DNA from: CAIWKO01 sp964469155
Lineage (GTDB): Bacteria > Bacteroidota > Bacteroidia > Bacteroidales > CAIWKO01
Length of the DNA: 26,936 nucleotides
Assembly (NCBI GenBank): GCA_964469155.1
Contig: CAYXXU010000063.1
Span: 1 to 26,936 of the forward strand
Reading direction: 5' to 3'
Below are positions 13,845-22,524 of this stretch, piece after piece (position 1 is the stretch's first letter; the number at the start of each line of letters is the position of its first letter). The notes below the pieces were generated by a model. That model was not told the DNA's origin, made no database searches, and worked only from the letters and a program-made list of their open reading frames with translations. The position numbers and the translations under genes are program-made.

Positions 13845-14396
13845 TTAATTATACTGAACTGATAACAAACTCTCCCTAAGCGCCGCCAACAAAACTTTTC
13901 GAACCATTGCCGGATAATTTGCATTTATCCAGATCGTTCTGTTACAATCCCCTGTAAACAACATCAACCGCTCGTACTCAACCTCTTTCTCACCATCCTT
14001 GCTTTTCACCTTAAAACCTACCAACATTAATGTAGCATCTTTATTTTGTTTGGTTTTTACCTCTTCCTGAGCAACAAGGGTTACACCCTGTTTTTTTAAG
14101 TATTCTTTTGTCATCCCTTTAACAATCAAAGTAAATGGCGTCCCTTTTATTTCCTCTATTGAGATAGTGGATGCTGCACCTTCATGAATAAATCCAAATT
14201 TACCGTCTTTCAGAAAACCTTTAAAGTAGGCCGGTGGAACCATCTTAATATCACTATTCGGAATAGTAACGTAAGCGTTTAGAATGGAGTCCTTTTGATG
14301 TTGTGTATAATTCTGAGAAAAGCAAAATGAAGAAGTACAAATAACTCCGGTAATAATAATACTCTTACATAAACCCTTCACCATACTCTTCCCCAT
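13845..14396 (-). CDS. Small secreted protein, module copy 1
   Basis: The 183-aa product has a signal peptide (to about residue 28, …CFSQ). The mature part shows one compact domain: GFIHEGAASTISIEEIKGTPF, LKKQGVTLV, DATLMLVGFKVKSKDGEKEVEYERLMLFTG, ANYPAMVRK and LRESLLSVQYN. It is clearly paralogous to the 169-aa protein at 21360-21869. The strand order and the terminal pattern '…YERLMLFTG…INANYP…L..SLLSV' resemble the Mog1/PsbP/DcrB-like fold, but that is a guess. It stands directly upstream of the giant CHU_C gene with a 15-nt gap and is co-oriented, as in copy 2. A TATTTTTG promoter element lies at 14423-14430. Confidence 0.85.
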   Translation of the reverse strand: MGKSMVKGLCKSIIITGVICTSSFCFSQNYTQHQKDSILNAYVTIPNSDIKMVPPAYFKGFLKDGKFGFIHEGAASTISIEEIKGTPFTLIVKGMTKEYLKKQGVTLVAQEEVKTKQNKDATLMLVGFKVKSKDGEKEVEYERLMLFTGDCNRTIWINANYPAMVRKVLLAALRESLLSVQYN

Positions 14397-14422
14397 AATT
14401 GCTTTAGTCTTAAATTTTATCT

Positions 14423-14430
14423 CAAAAATA
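14423..14430 (-). promoter_or_regulatory. Putative -7 element for module copy 1
   Basis: The minus strand reads TATTTTTG, an exact TAnnTTTG, within an 11-base string TATTTTTGAGA also found ahead of module copy 2. It lies about 27 nt before the ATG at 14396. No clear -33 is visible. Confidence 0.5.
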
Positions 14431-14500
14431 TTAAAATAAGTAATTAGCCCTTAAAATAAACGTAAATTGTAATGAATGCTTTGTTACATTGTAAATTAAA

Positions 14501-17500
14501 TTAATAAAGAACTATTTTCTTCCTGATAATCTTATTATTCAAGTTGAAACACAAGACATAAATACCTTTTGAATACGCTCTTAAATCAAGGGTTTCACTT
14601 TTATTACCAATATCAAATATCTGAGAATACAATTCTTTTCCTTCCAAAGTAGTTATCATTACCGTTAAAGGTTCTGTAACCTTATCCATGTCAATGATCA
14701 GATAGCCACTGGTCGGATTTGGATACACATGAATGTTCCCGTTTAATTCAGACGCTGAGATACCAGTATTATCCAAAACGGTAACTGTAATATTATCATT
14801 TCCTGAACAACTATAATTATCTGTTACGGTTACTGAATATAAATGGGAACCCACTCCCGCAACGGTTCCAACCACAGTAATAGTTTGAGTATTAGCTCCG
14901 GTGGACCAATGATAAGCAGCATACCCGGGACCAGCATCCAGAATAACTGATTCAGAGTATAGCCAGATGGAGGTATCAGCTCCCAGGCTCACTGATGGGA
15001 TCGAATGTACTGAGAGTTTCACACTATCGCTTATGGTATCGGGGACACATAAACCATGAATATAACATCTGAACCAGGTATTATTCATGGTAAGCGAGGC
15101 ATTTGTTATCTGATAGTTAGCAGAAAGAGCACTGGTTCCGCTGGCATTGGTCCAAACCAAATCACCCGGAGCTTTCTTTTTCCACTGATAGGATAAATTT
15201 CCTCCAACAGCCACCACACTAATTGTAGTATCCGAATTTACACAAACATTCGTATTCTGTGGTTGAGAAGTTATTTGTGGATTTGAATTCACAGTAAGAG
15301 TGACAGTATTAGAAGTCACAGCAGGCTGACAATCGCCGGTAATCACGCATCGGTATTTATAACCAGACATACTATAAGTTACCCCCGTGATTGAATAGGT
15401 TGATAAGGTTGAAGCACCCGGAGCATTATGCCACGAAGTGCCACCGTTAGTGCTCTCCTCCCACTGCAAGGTAATATTTGTTCCGGCAGCGACAATTGTA
15501 AAAGTTGCAGTATTTCCCTGGCAGGTGGTAAAATTCGAAGGTTGATTGGTAACAGAAGGTAGAGCTTTTACTGTCAGAACAGCAACCTGAGTTGAAGTAT
15601 CGGGCGGGCAAGTACCGCTGATTAGGCATTTGTATTTATATCCGTTCAGAGAGTATGGTGTACTGCTAATAGAATAAGTGCTTTGAGTTGCCGATACTCC
15701 TGTACAATTGGTCCAAACTGTGCTGGCCGGGGGCTGCTGTTGCCATTGATACGTAATATTTGTGCCACCGACAACTGTTGAAAAACTGGAAGGATTATTC
15801 TGGCAAACGGTAATGTTTTGCGGTTCAGTAGTGACCAGAGGAGCGCTACCTACCTGTAAAATAGCAGATTGAGAGTTATTGGTTAGTGTGCAGGTGGATG
15901 AAATCTGACACCTGAACAAATACCCATTTTGTGTCGAAACAACCGATGGTATAATATAAACTGAATCATTAGAAATTCCGGGAGCGGAATTCCACGAAAA
16001 GCCCCCATTACTGCTGTACTGCCATAAATAAATTACAGGGAAACTTGATTCTACCATCACCGAAAAAATAGCTGTATCACCTACACAAGTGGTAAATGGC
16101 TGAGGTTGAGAAAGGAAATACGGTTTTATAATTTCATAAGCCCCAATGTCAATGCGATTTGAATAAATACGATTATTCCCTCCAAAATCCTTAGCAGGAA
16201 GATTCAGGCCGATTGTATCTATAGCTCCTTTATTGAAAAGATGCGAACAATCGCTCAATGACCAGTTAGCAGTTAAACCCGGGTAAGAAGCGCCGGTTCC
16301 GGAAGGAGGTGATAGAAAAGCAGGTACGGTGTCAATATTATTTAGGTAAATGCCATGAAAATGCGTAAACCCATTTTTTCCTATAGCCGTAGTATCTCCC
16401 TGAACATCACAATTGAAGAATTGAGGTACACTGGTCGAATCATCAATGTAGGCCTGATTGCCTGATGTGGTTGCCGCATTTGCAAATAAAATATTGTTGG
16501 TCAAAACCGGTGAAGATTTATAAAACAGAACTCCACCCCCATTTCCCGTTCCATGGTTATACGAAAGAGTGGTGTTGGTGATTGCAGGGGTTGATTTATA
16601 TAGGGACAATCCACCCGCATTAGTGGCCGAGTTGTTTACAATAATGCAATTGATAATTTTTGCATCAGATGTATCGCACATCATAGCACCACCCTCATCT
16701 GCCGTATTATTAGACATCATACTCAACTTAATAATGGGCGACGAGCCTTCTGAATACATACTGCCGCCTTTCTCACTATTATTGCCAATAAAATAGCATT
16801 TCGAAATTAATAAATCCGAATTCAGTTTACAAAAAATTGCTCCTCCTTTGCCTGAAATTACATCGGTGTTATTAGCTATAAAAGATGAGTTCTTAATAAC
16901 CATATCGGAATTGCTTGTAAAAATTGCGCCTCCATAATGGGCCGAATTATATTTGAACAGTGAATTAGAAATTTTGATCTTTGAAAAATTCTTCACAAAT
17001 ACCACACCTCCCGAATCTGCCATATTTTTTCCATAAGTTAGCCGGCAAAATGAGAATTTAGAAGTATCATTACTCAATGGAGTATTATTAAAAACAAATC
17101 CCTTCCAGCCATTTGAAGTATTTAGCGAGGTAAAAGTAATGCTGTCGTTTTGTGTTCCGTTGGCAACAATGCGCCCGTTCACATAAATACCGTACATACC
17201 CTGCAATTGAACATAGACCGATGGGTTCACCGTTAAAGTAACTCCGTTGTTAATGAATATATCGCAGTTTATCTTTACAGTATCAGCAGACCATGTGGTA
17301 TTTTGTGTGATGTTTCCGCATACATATATGGTTTGCTGTCTCTCGTATGCACCGATGTCCACCCGATTCATACTGATACGAGGGTTGCCGGCTACATCTG
17401 ATAATAATAGCTTGAGTCCTGTGGTATCCGGGGTTCCGGCATCCATGCAGGGTGATGTTTGCTTTATCAGATAATTATTAATCAGGGAATCTGAAAATGA

Positions 17501-18547
17501 GGGAGCAAGACTCATATTATTCTGGTAAATGCCTGCATAAGTAGCAGCCCCCGAACCGCCGAATCCGGCCTGGCCCCCGCTGATATCACAATAATAGAAG
17601 TTCGGATTGCACCCGGTATTTAGCAATGAAACCTGGGGACCTGTACCTGACCCGGTATTGTAAAACATGATGGTGTTGTTAAATACTGGGTTGGATGTTA
17701 TGCACGACAATGCTCCTCCATGAGTCGCATTGTTGTAAACAATGGTATTATTATTCAGGGTTGGACTTGAATTGTAGCAGCCCACACCTCCGCCGAGCAA
17801 ACCTGCATTATGATGAATCAAATTATTATTGATCCAGGCTGTGGCAGTATCAGCACAAAACAGGCCTCCACCCCCATTGCTGGCAAAATTGGAGTAGAAT
17901 TGATTGTTATATACCCTGCCACTTCCGGAACTAATGTAGATGCCGGCACCACTGGCCGCTTTATTATTTCTAAACGTATTAAACTGAACCATAGGACTTG
18001 ATTTTCGCAAGTAGATAGCACCGCCATTGGTCTTAGAGGTATTCCTGTCGAAAGTGCAATTTGAGATGATCAGATTTGAATAGTATTTAACGAAAATTGC
18101 CCCGCCGTTTGCATCATCATTGGTTCCATTCGCTTTTCCGTATTGAAAAGAACAATTAACCATTCTGGAGGTATCAGCAGCAACATTGTTGTAAAAACGA
18201 ATCCCATACCAGCCACCGGTATTTAAAGTTATATTTGAAAAACCCGTGGTATCATTTATCGTAAACCGGGTTACATCATTTACCTGACCCACTGCTATCA
18301 GTTTGCCATAAACATTTAACTTATAATGTCCCTGAAAAATAACAATAGTTCCCGGGTCAATAGTTAAAGTAACTCCGCTGTTTACTGTTACATCTCCGTT
18401 CACTTTGACAGTATCGGTCGACCAGGTTGTATTGAAAGTTATGGTACCGTTTACATAGATCACGGATGCTGCTGAGTAATTACAAATATTAAGGAATAAG
18501 AATACAAATAGAATTCTGAAGAACCAATTAAGAGTATTGCTTTTCAT
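14501..18547 (-). CDS. Giant beta-helix and Ig-like T9SS (type A) surface protein
   Basis: The 1348-aa protein has a signal peptide (1-27). Two successive right-handed parallel beta-helix units follow (about 30-403 and 405-806). Each opens with a segment of the type 'TWSTDTVKVNGDVTVNSGVTL' and closes with a choice-of-anchor-Q-like NRVDIGAYE or NRIDIGAYE. The helix coils repeat NGGAIY/GGGVxxxxSSPxLxNNTI. Four Ig-like domains follow (810-900, 902-995, 998-1090, 1092-1182), each with SQPQN-xxC…YQW…C pairs, then a PKD-like segment and a type A sorting domain (1272-1348; VYPNPTSGYLIIDM…LDLRAYSKGIYVL). Such helices bind or cut polysaccharides, but no catalytic residues can be assigned. It starts 13 nt after the CHU_C gene of copy 2, so it is probably the third gene of that operon. 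Confidence 0.92.
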   Translation of the reverse strand: MKSNTLNWFFRILFVFLFLNICNYSAASVIYVNGTITFNTTWSTDTVKVNGDVTVNSGVTLTIDPGTIVIFQGHYKLNVYGKLIAVGQVNDVTRFTINDTTGFSNITLNTGGWYGIRFYNNVAADTSRMVNCSFQYGKANGTNDDANGGAIFVKYYSNLIISNCTFDRNTSKTNGGAIYLRKSSPMVQFNTFRNNKAASGAGIYISSGSGRVYNNQFYSNFASNGGGGLFCADTATAWINNNLIHHNAGLLGGGVGCYNSSPTLNNNTIVYNNATHGGALSCITSNPVFNNTIMFYNTGSGTGPQVSLLNTGCNPNFYYCDISGGQAGFGGSGAATYAGIYQNNMSLAPSFSDSLINNYLIKQTSPCMDAGTPDTTGLKLLLSDVAGNPRISMNRVDIGAYERQQTIYVCGNITQNTTWSADTVKINCDIFINNGVTLTVNPSVYVQLQGMYGIYVNGRIVANGTQNDSITFTSLNTSNGWKGFVFNNTPLSNDTSKFSFCRLTYGKNMADSGGVVFVKNFSKIKISNSLFKYNSAHYGGAIFTSNSDMVIKNSSFIANNTDVISGKGGAIFCKLNSDLLISKCYFIGNNSEKGGSMYSEGSSPIIKLSMMSNNTADEGGAMMCDTSDAKIINCIIVNNSATNAGGLSLYKSTPAITNTTLSYNHGTGNGGGVLFYKSSPVLTNNILFANAATTSGNQAYIDDSTSVPQFFNCDVQGDTTAIGKNGFTHFHGIYLNNIDTVPAFLSPPSGTGASYPGLTANWSLSDCSHLFNKGAIDTIGLNLPAKDFGGNNRIYSNRIDIGAYEIIKPYFLSQPQPFTTCVGDTAIFSVMVESSFPVIYLWQYSSNGGFSWNSAPGISNDSVYIIPSVVSTQNGYLFRCQISSTCTLTNNSQSAILQVGSAPLVTTEPQNITVCQNNPSSFSTVVGGTNITYQWQQQPPASTVWTNCTGVSATQSTYSISSTPYSLNGYKYKCLISGTCPPDTSTQVAVLTVKALPSVTNQPSNFTTCQGNTATFTIVAAGTNITLQWEESTNGGTSWHNAPGASTLSTYSITGVTYSMSGYKYRCVITGDCQPAVTSNTVTLTVNSNPQITSQPQNTNVCVNSDTTISVVAVGGNLSYQWKKKAPGDLVWTNASGTSALSANYQITNASLTMNNTWFRCYIHGLCVPDTISDSVKLSVHSIPSVSLGADTSIWLYSESVILDAGPGYAAYHWSTGANTQTITVVGTVAGVGSHLYSVTVTDNYSCSGNDNITVTVLDNTGISASELNGNIHVYPNPTSGYLIIDMDKVTEPLTVMITTLEGKELYSQIFDIGNKSETLDLRAYSKGIYVLCFNLNNKIIRKKIVLY

Positions 18548-18560
18548 AACGGTAATTTTT

Positions 18561-21356
18561 TTATCTGATAATAGTTACAGTTCCTTCAACGGTTTTTTGA
18601 CCAATTCCCGAATCAAAAATAAAATAATAGACTCCTTCAGGCAGTCCTTCGGCGGCCCATGTATTCCGGTAATTGTATACATCAAATACTTTTACACCCC
18701 AACGATCGAAAACAACCAATTTGTTGGAGGGGTATTTTTCAACATTTTTAATTTCGAAGATATCGTTAACCCCATCGTTATTGGGTGTAAACACATTGGA
18801 AAACTGCAACACATCGTCAATTACTTCTACCCGGCGCGATATGGTATCTTTACAACCATGATCTGAAGTTACTATTAACTGCACCGTATAGATGTTTTCT
18901 GCGGTGAACGAATGTATAGGTGAAGCAATATCAGCAGTGTTGGAAGTGCCCGAGCCGGGATCGCCGAAATCCCACAACCAGTAATACGCAAAAGTGGATT
19001 GATCATCAAAAAAGACTGTCCAGGTAGGATTTTCGGTTTTCTTTACCAACCAGGGATTGGCTGTAAATTCAGCCACCGGTTTCGGATAAACAGTGAGGTA
19101 CCCAGGTTTGAACATGGTACTATCGCATCCAAAAACAGAAACCACCGTTAAGGATACATCAAAGGTTCCGTAGGTCTGATAAATATGTGTGGGATTTTTA
19201 ATACTGTCGGATGCTCCGTCGCCGAAGCTCCAGGCATAGGTTTGACCCTGATCGGCACTGGTTTCGGTGAAGTTCACTATAAAAGGCTGACAACCTGAGG
19301 TAACATCTGCAATAAAATTAACGGGCGGCAGTGGATGCAACTCAATCAGCGTGATGGAATCAGATTTCTTACAATTCACCGAATCGACAATATTCAAAAA
19401 ATATTCGCCATGAGGTAAATGCGAGGCCGTATCAGTAATTCCGCCAAAAGGAACCCAATTGTAAGTGTACCCCGGGGTGCCACCTGTAACATGAGCCACC
19501 ACCATTCCGGTGCTGTCGCCTTCACAATTGATATCGGTGCCGGATAGGGTTATGAAAATTTCGGGGTTGATGTAATAAATGATTAATTGTTCGGTGGAGC
19601 TGCAACCGTTTACGTCGGTAACCGTTACGGCATAATTCCCCACTCCGGCAATAATGCTATCCAAGCGGGCAATGGTGGTGGTTGAATCGCCTGTATTCCA
19701 TACATAGGTGAAAGGGGCTGTGCCGTTAACGGCAGTAACGGTTATGACTGCTGTTGAATCGCCAAAGCAGATCACATTGGGGCCATCGATTTCGGTAGAG
19801 AAAGGATTATTGGGGTACATCAAAAAAGGATGAGGCATGATGGTATCAAACAGTCCCTGATTGCTGTTGTCGGGTGTGAATTCGGCCAGTTCCCAGGTTT
19901 CATCGAACCAGGTGATGGGTATGTAACCGAGGGGTATGCTCAGATTGATCAGAGGACCAATGGTTATGCTCTGATCCAATTGAGGTGTGAAGGCCTGTGT
20001 ACAAACTTCGGGGAAGCAAATGGTATCCCAACAGGGTAATGGATTTTCAGATTTTTCCTGGCAAGGAACCGGCACATCAATGCAATAGGCCGGGATGCAA
20101 AAATCGGGAAGAATGGGAAATGAAGGCAGATTGAGTGTGAAGGTAAATGCCGTCAGCACAAAAGTAAAGGTAAGACTATCCCAGGTGTGGTTGCTAAAGT
20201 CATTATCCATAGCAAAGGAAACCTGCACCGGAAGAATGGGTGGCATATTGCAGGGCAGATCGATATTGAGATTGTGATCGACCTGGAAGGAAATATTATT
20301 ATTAAAGCCTGTGTTTACGACACTACCATTTGCCGGATCAATTTCCTCGAAAGGATAACTTTGAGGGAATACCAGGTTGGCCCAGATGGTGGGACAAAAT
20401 GTAAAATCCTGTACCATGTAGCTTTTGGCAAGCAGGTTCATCGTAAGCAGGCTGTAATCGATAGAAATACCTCCACCTATTTCGATATGGCCGTTTAAAA
20501 GATCAAGAATGGAATCGAGGGATGGATCGAAGGCGCCGAGAAACTGTAAGATATCCAGATCAAATGTCATATAGGCACTATCGCCTTTTGCATACAGACA
20601 TTTATCGTTTGGCATCATGTAATCATCTGTTTCCACATAGGGAAGACTGATGGTGCCACTTAAGCCTATCCCCCCCAGGTTGTTAAAGACCAAAGGCAGA
20701 ATGGTATCATGAGCCATATAGAAACCTATCAAAGGATCGTACCAGGGATAGGTGATAGAGGCTATGCCATTGTTGTTGTTGATATCGAAAAGAAGGGTGG
20801 TATCTAAAGGAACACCCAATTCCAAAACATCGAGAGTGGTGCAACTCCATATGCAAACCGTGGCATCGATATCGATGTTGAAACCGAAATACAGATCGAA
20901 AGTGATTTGTCCGGTGGTGGGAAACTGAGAGTGCAGCAGATAATCGTTTTCAACGGAATAGTCGGAGGCTATGGTGATGACCTGCCCCGGATTAAATTGC
21001 ATACTATCGGGATACACCAGATGGATGGTGGTGGGATAGGTAACATCGACTGAGCCTGTGGTAAATCCATGAATGCTGAAATTCGACCCCAGCCGTAGCC
21101 AATAATCAATATTGAGCATGGCTCCAAAATCGCCCCCGAAGATGTTGACAATTTCGCCTGCCGATACTACATCAGCCTCGTTGACATCGAACAGGTTGAT
21201 GGTGGTGTCCATAGTAAAAGGCGAACCGTTGGGTCCCCACATGTTCTGGTCGTGTGTTTCCCAGGTAACTTGCCAGGTGCTGGTTTCAGTTTGCGAAAAA
21301 AGGTTACCCGAAAAAAGAAATAGAAATAGAAGAATTAAGGAGTAGAGTTTTTTCAT
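18561..21356 (-). CDS. Large T9SS (type B/CHU_C) surface protein, module copy 2
   Basis: The 931-aa protein has a signal peptide (1-22, …NLFSQ). It has the same unassigned domain as the 941-aa paralogue: THDQNMWGPNGSPF (34-47), CIWSC (168-172) and six cysteines at 420, 425, 432, 442, 447 and 452 with spacing identical to copy 1. Two SprB-like repeats (about 525-597, 607-668), two PKD domains (680-760, 762-848) and a CHU_C domain (850-931; FSNVFTPNNDGVND, VFDRWGVKVFD, GLPEGVYYF) follow. It starts 3 nt after the small secreted gene and ends 13 nt before the beta-helix gene, so the three genes look like one operon. The role is unknown; adhesion or a surface filament is possible. Confidence 0.93.
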   Translation of the reverse strand: MKKLYSLILLFLFLFSGNLFSQTETSTWQVTWETHDQNMWGPNGSPFTMDTTINLFDVNEADVVSAGEIVNIFGGDFGAMLNIDYWLRLGSNFSIHGFTTGSVDVTYPTTIHLVYPDSMQFNPGQVITIASDYSVENDYLLHSQFPTTGQITFDLYFGFNIDIDATVCIWSCTTLDVLELGVPLDTTLLFDINNNNGIASITYPWYDPLIGFYMAHDTILPLVFNNLGGIGLSGTISLPYVETDDYMMPNDKCLYAKGDSAYMTFDLDILQFLGAFDPSLDSILDLLNGHIEIGGGISIDYSLLTMNLLAKSYMVQDFTFCPTIWANLVFPQSYPFEEIDPANGSVVNTGFNNNISFQVDHNLNIDLPCNMPPILPVQVSFAMDNDFSNHTWDSLTFTFVLTAFTFTLNLPSFPILPDFCIPAYCIDVPVPCQEKSENPLPCWDTICFPEVCTQAFTPQLDQSITIGPLINLSIPLGYIPITWFDETWELAEFTPDNSNQGLFDTIMPHPFLMYPNNPFSTEIDGPNVICFGDSTAVITVTAVNGTAPFTYVWNTGDSTTTIARLDSIIAGVGNYAVTVTDVNGCSSTEQLIIYYINPEIFITLSGTDINCEGDSTGMVVAHVTGGTPGYTYNWVPFGGITDTASHLPHGEYFLNIVDSVNCKKSDSITLIELHPLPPVNFIADVTSGCQPFIVNFTETSADQGQTYAWSFGDGASDSIKNPTHIYQTYGTFDVSLTVVSVFGCDSTMFKPGYLTVYPKPVAEFTANPWLVKKTENPTWTVFFDDQSTFAYYWLWDFGDPGSGTSNTADIASPIHSFTAENIYTVQLIVTSDHGCKDTISRRVEVIDDVLQFSNVFTPNNDGVNDIFEIKNVEKYPSNKLVVFDRWGVKVFDVYNYRNTWAAEGLPEGVYYFIFDSGIGQKTVEGTVTIIR

Positions 21357-21359
21357 GGG

Positions 21360-21869
21360 TTAATCTTTACTTTTCAATTTCACCGATAACAATGAGGCTT
21401 TTAAAGGTTCTTCAATTATTTTCTTTACCATTACGGGATAATTGGCTACCACAAAAACTGTGGTGGATTCGTTGCCCGTTATTAAAATAAGCCTTTCGTA
21501 TTCTATGGTTTTATTACCTTCTTTGGCGGTAATGTTCAATGTGAGGGTATACAATACGGCATCGTTCCCGTCCTGAGTTTTTACTTTTTGGGTAGAAATA
21601 ATTTTCGCATTGCCCTTTTCGAAATTCTCATTATTAAAATGTTGTCCTGCGAATGAAAAAGGGACTTTTTCCATTTCGGTGATGAAAAGGGTGGATGCAC
21701 TGCCTTTATGAATGTATCCATGCTGGTTCTGAATAACTTCAAATCCATCGGGTATATCAATTCCGATATTTCCCACCTGCGCTGCAAAGAATTTGCTGTT
21801 ATCTGAATTTTGGGAAAAACAGGCTGAGGAAATTAAAAATAAAAGGACCGAAAAGACTCTGATTTTCAT
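21360..21869 (-). CDS. Small secreted protein, module copy 2
   Basis: The 169-aa product has a signal peptide ending …CFSQ (about residue 20). The mature part matches the 183-aa protein at 13845-14396 along its length: GYIHKGSASTLFITEMEKVPF, NDAVLYTLTLNI, KTIEYERLILITG, VVANYPVMVKKII, KASLLSVKL. The conserved region has no cysteine. It lies 3 nt upstream of the CHU_C gene, tight enough for coupled expression. A TATTTTTG element precedes it at 21906-21913. It may act as a periplasmic or surface partner of the large protein, which is inference from co-duplication. Confidence 0.85.
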   Translation of the reverse strand: MKIRVFSVLLFLISSACFSQNSDNSKFFAAQVGNIGIDIPDGFEVIQNQHGYIHKGSASTLFITEMEKVPFSFAGQHFNNENFEKGNAKIISTQKVKTQDGNDAVLYTLTLNITAKEGNKTIEYERLILITGNESTTVFVVANYPVMVKKIIEEPLKASLLSVKLKSKD

Positions 21870-21905
21870 GTTTTATGATATTAAATTTCGCGAATAGAAT
21901 AGTCT

Positions 21906-21913
21906 CAAAAATA
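21906..21913 (-). promoter_or_regulatory. Putative -7 element for module copy 2
   Basis: The minus strand reads TATTTTTG, then AGA. TTTG-type -33 candidates lie 12-16 bases upstream of it. It ends 37 nt before the ATG at 21869. The 11-base core is the same as ahead of module copy 1. Confidence 0.55.
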
Positions 21914-21975
21914 AACAAAAAGAAACAAACAAATTAATTTATTTGAAAAAAAAATTATGAACCTGTAAATTAACA

Positions 21976-21983
21976 TAATTTTG
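21976..21983 (+). promoter_or_regulatory. Putative -7 element for the gene at 22001
   Basis: TAATTTTG, an exact TAnnTTTG, lies 18 nt before the ATG. With the leftward element at 21906-21913 it makes a divergent promoter region of about 130 bp. Confidence 0.45.
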
Positions 21984-22000
21984 CAGAAAAATAATCAGCC

Positions 22001-22432
22001 ATGAAAATACGTTTTGCCTTAGTTTTATTGATCTTTGGGACTTTAAGCCTGCAACCCTTGCGATTGTTATCGCAAGAGAAACCGGAGGATATTACCGGGA
22101 AATTTTTTCAATTGTATGAAGAAAAGAGCACGGACGATGCCATTGATTATGTTTTTGCTACCAATAAATGGTTGTATGGAGAGAAAACCACACAGGATAA
22201 TATAAAAGCACAGTTGAAAAAAGGTATTGCGATTATAGGACAATATTACGGGTATGAGTTGATCTCCAAAAAATCGCTGTCGGAGAGTTACGTTTCGCTT
22301 CATTATATGCTGAGATATGACCGTCAGCCGATACAGTTTACGTTTATACTGTATAAACCCAACCAAAGCTGGCAGATACAGAATCTGAAATTTGACGACC
22401 GGCTGGAGGATGATATTGAGGGGTTGAAGTAG
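22001..22432 (+). CDS. Small secreted protein of unknown function
   Basis: The 143-aa product has a signal peptide (MKIRFALVLLIFGTLSLQPLRLLSQ). The mature part is one small alpha+beta domain: EDITGKFFQLYEEKSTDDAIDYVFATNKWL, helix DNIKAQLKKGIAII, strands SYVSLHYMLRYDRQPIQFTFILYKPNQSWQIQNLKFDD. This helix-then-sheet plan resembles NTF2-like or DUF3887/DUF4019-type periplasmic domains, but no firm match can be made. It is divergent from module copy 2 and ends at a strong terminator, so it is monocistronic. Confidence 0.75.
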   Translation: MKIRFALVLLIFGTLSLQPLRLLSQEKPEDITGKFFQLYEEKSTDDAIDYVFATNKWLYGEKTTQDNIKAQLKKGIAIIGQYYGYELISKKSLSESYVSLHYMLRYDRQPIQFTFILYKPNQSWQIQNLKFDDRLEDDIEGLK

Positions 22433-22454
22433 TGAGATTGCGGATTTGAAATTA

Positions 22455-22485
22455 AAAAGGCTTGCCGGAAGGGGACAAGCCTTTT
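22455..22485. terminator. Bidirectional terminator between the genes at 22001 and 22525
   Basis: AAAAGGCTTG and CAAGCCTTTT form a perfect 10-bp stem with an 11-nt loop. The A-run and T-run on both sides suit the two converging genes. Confidence 0.88.
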
Positions 22486-22524
22486 CTTCATTCAGACTTT
22501 TGAATTCTGAATTCTGACTTCTTT

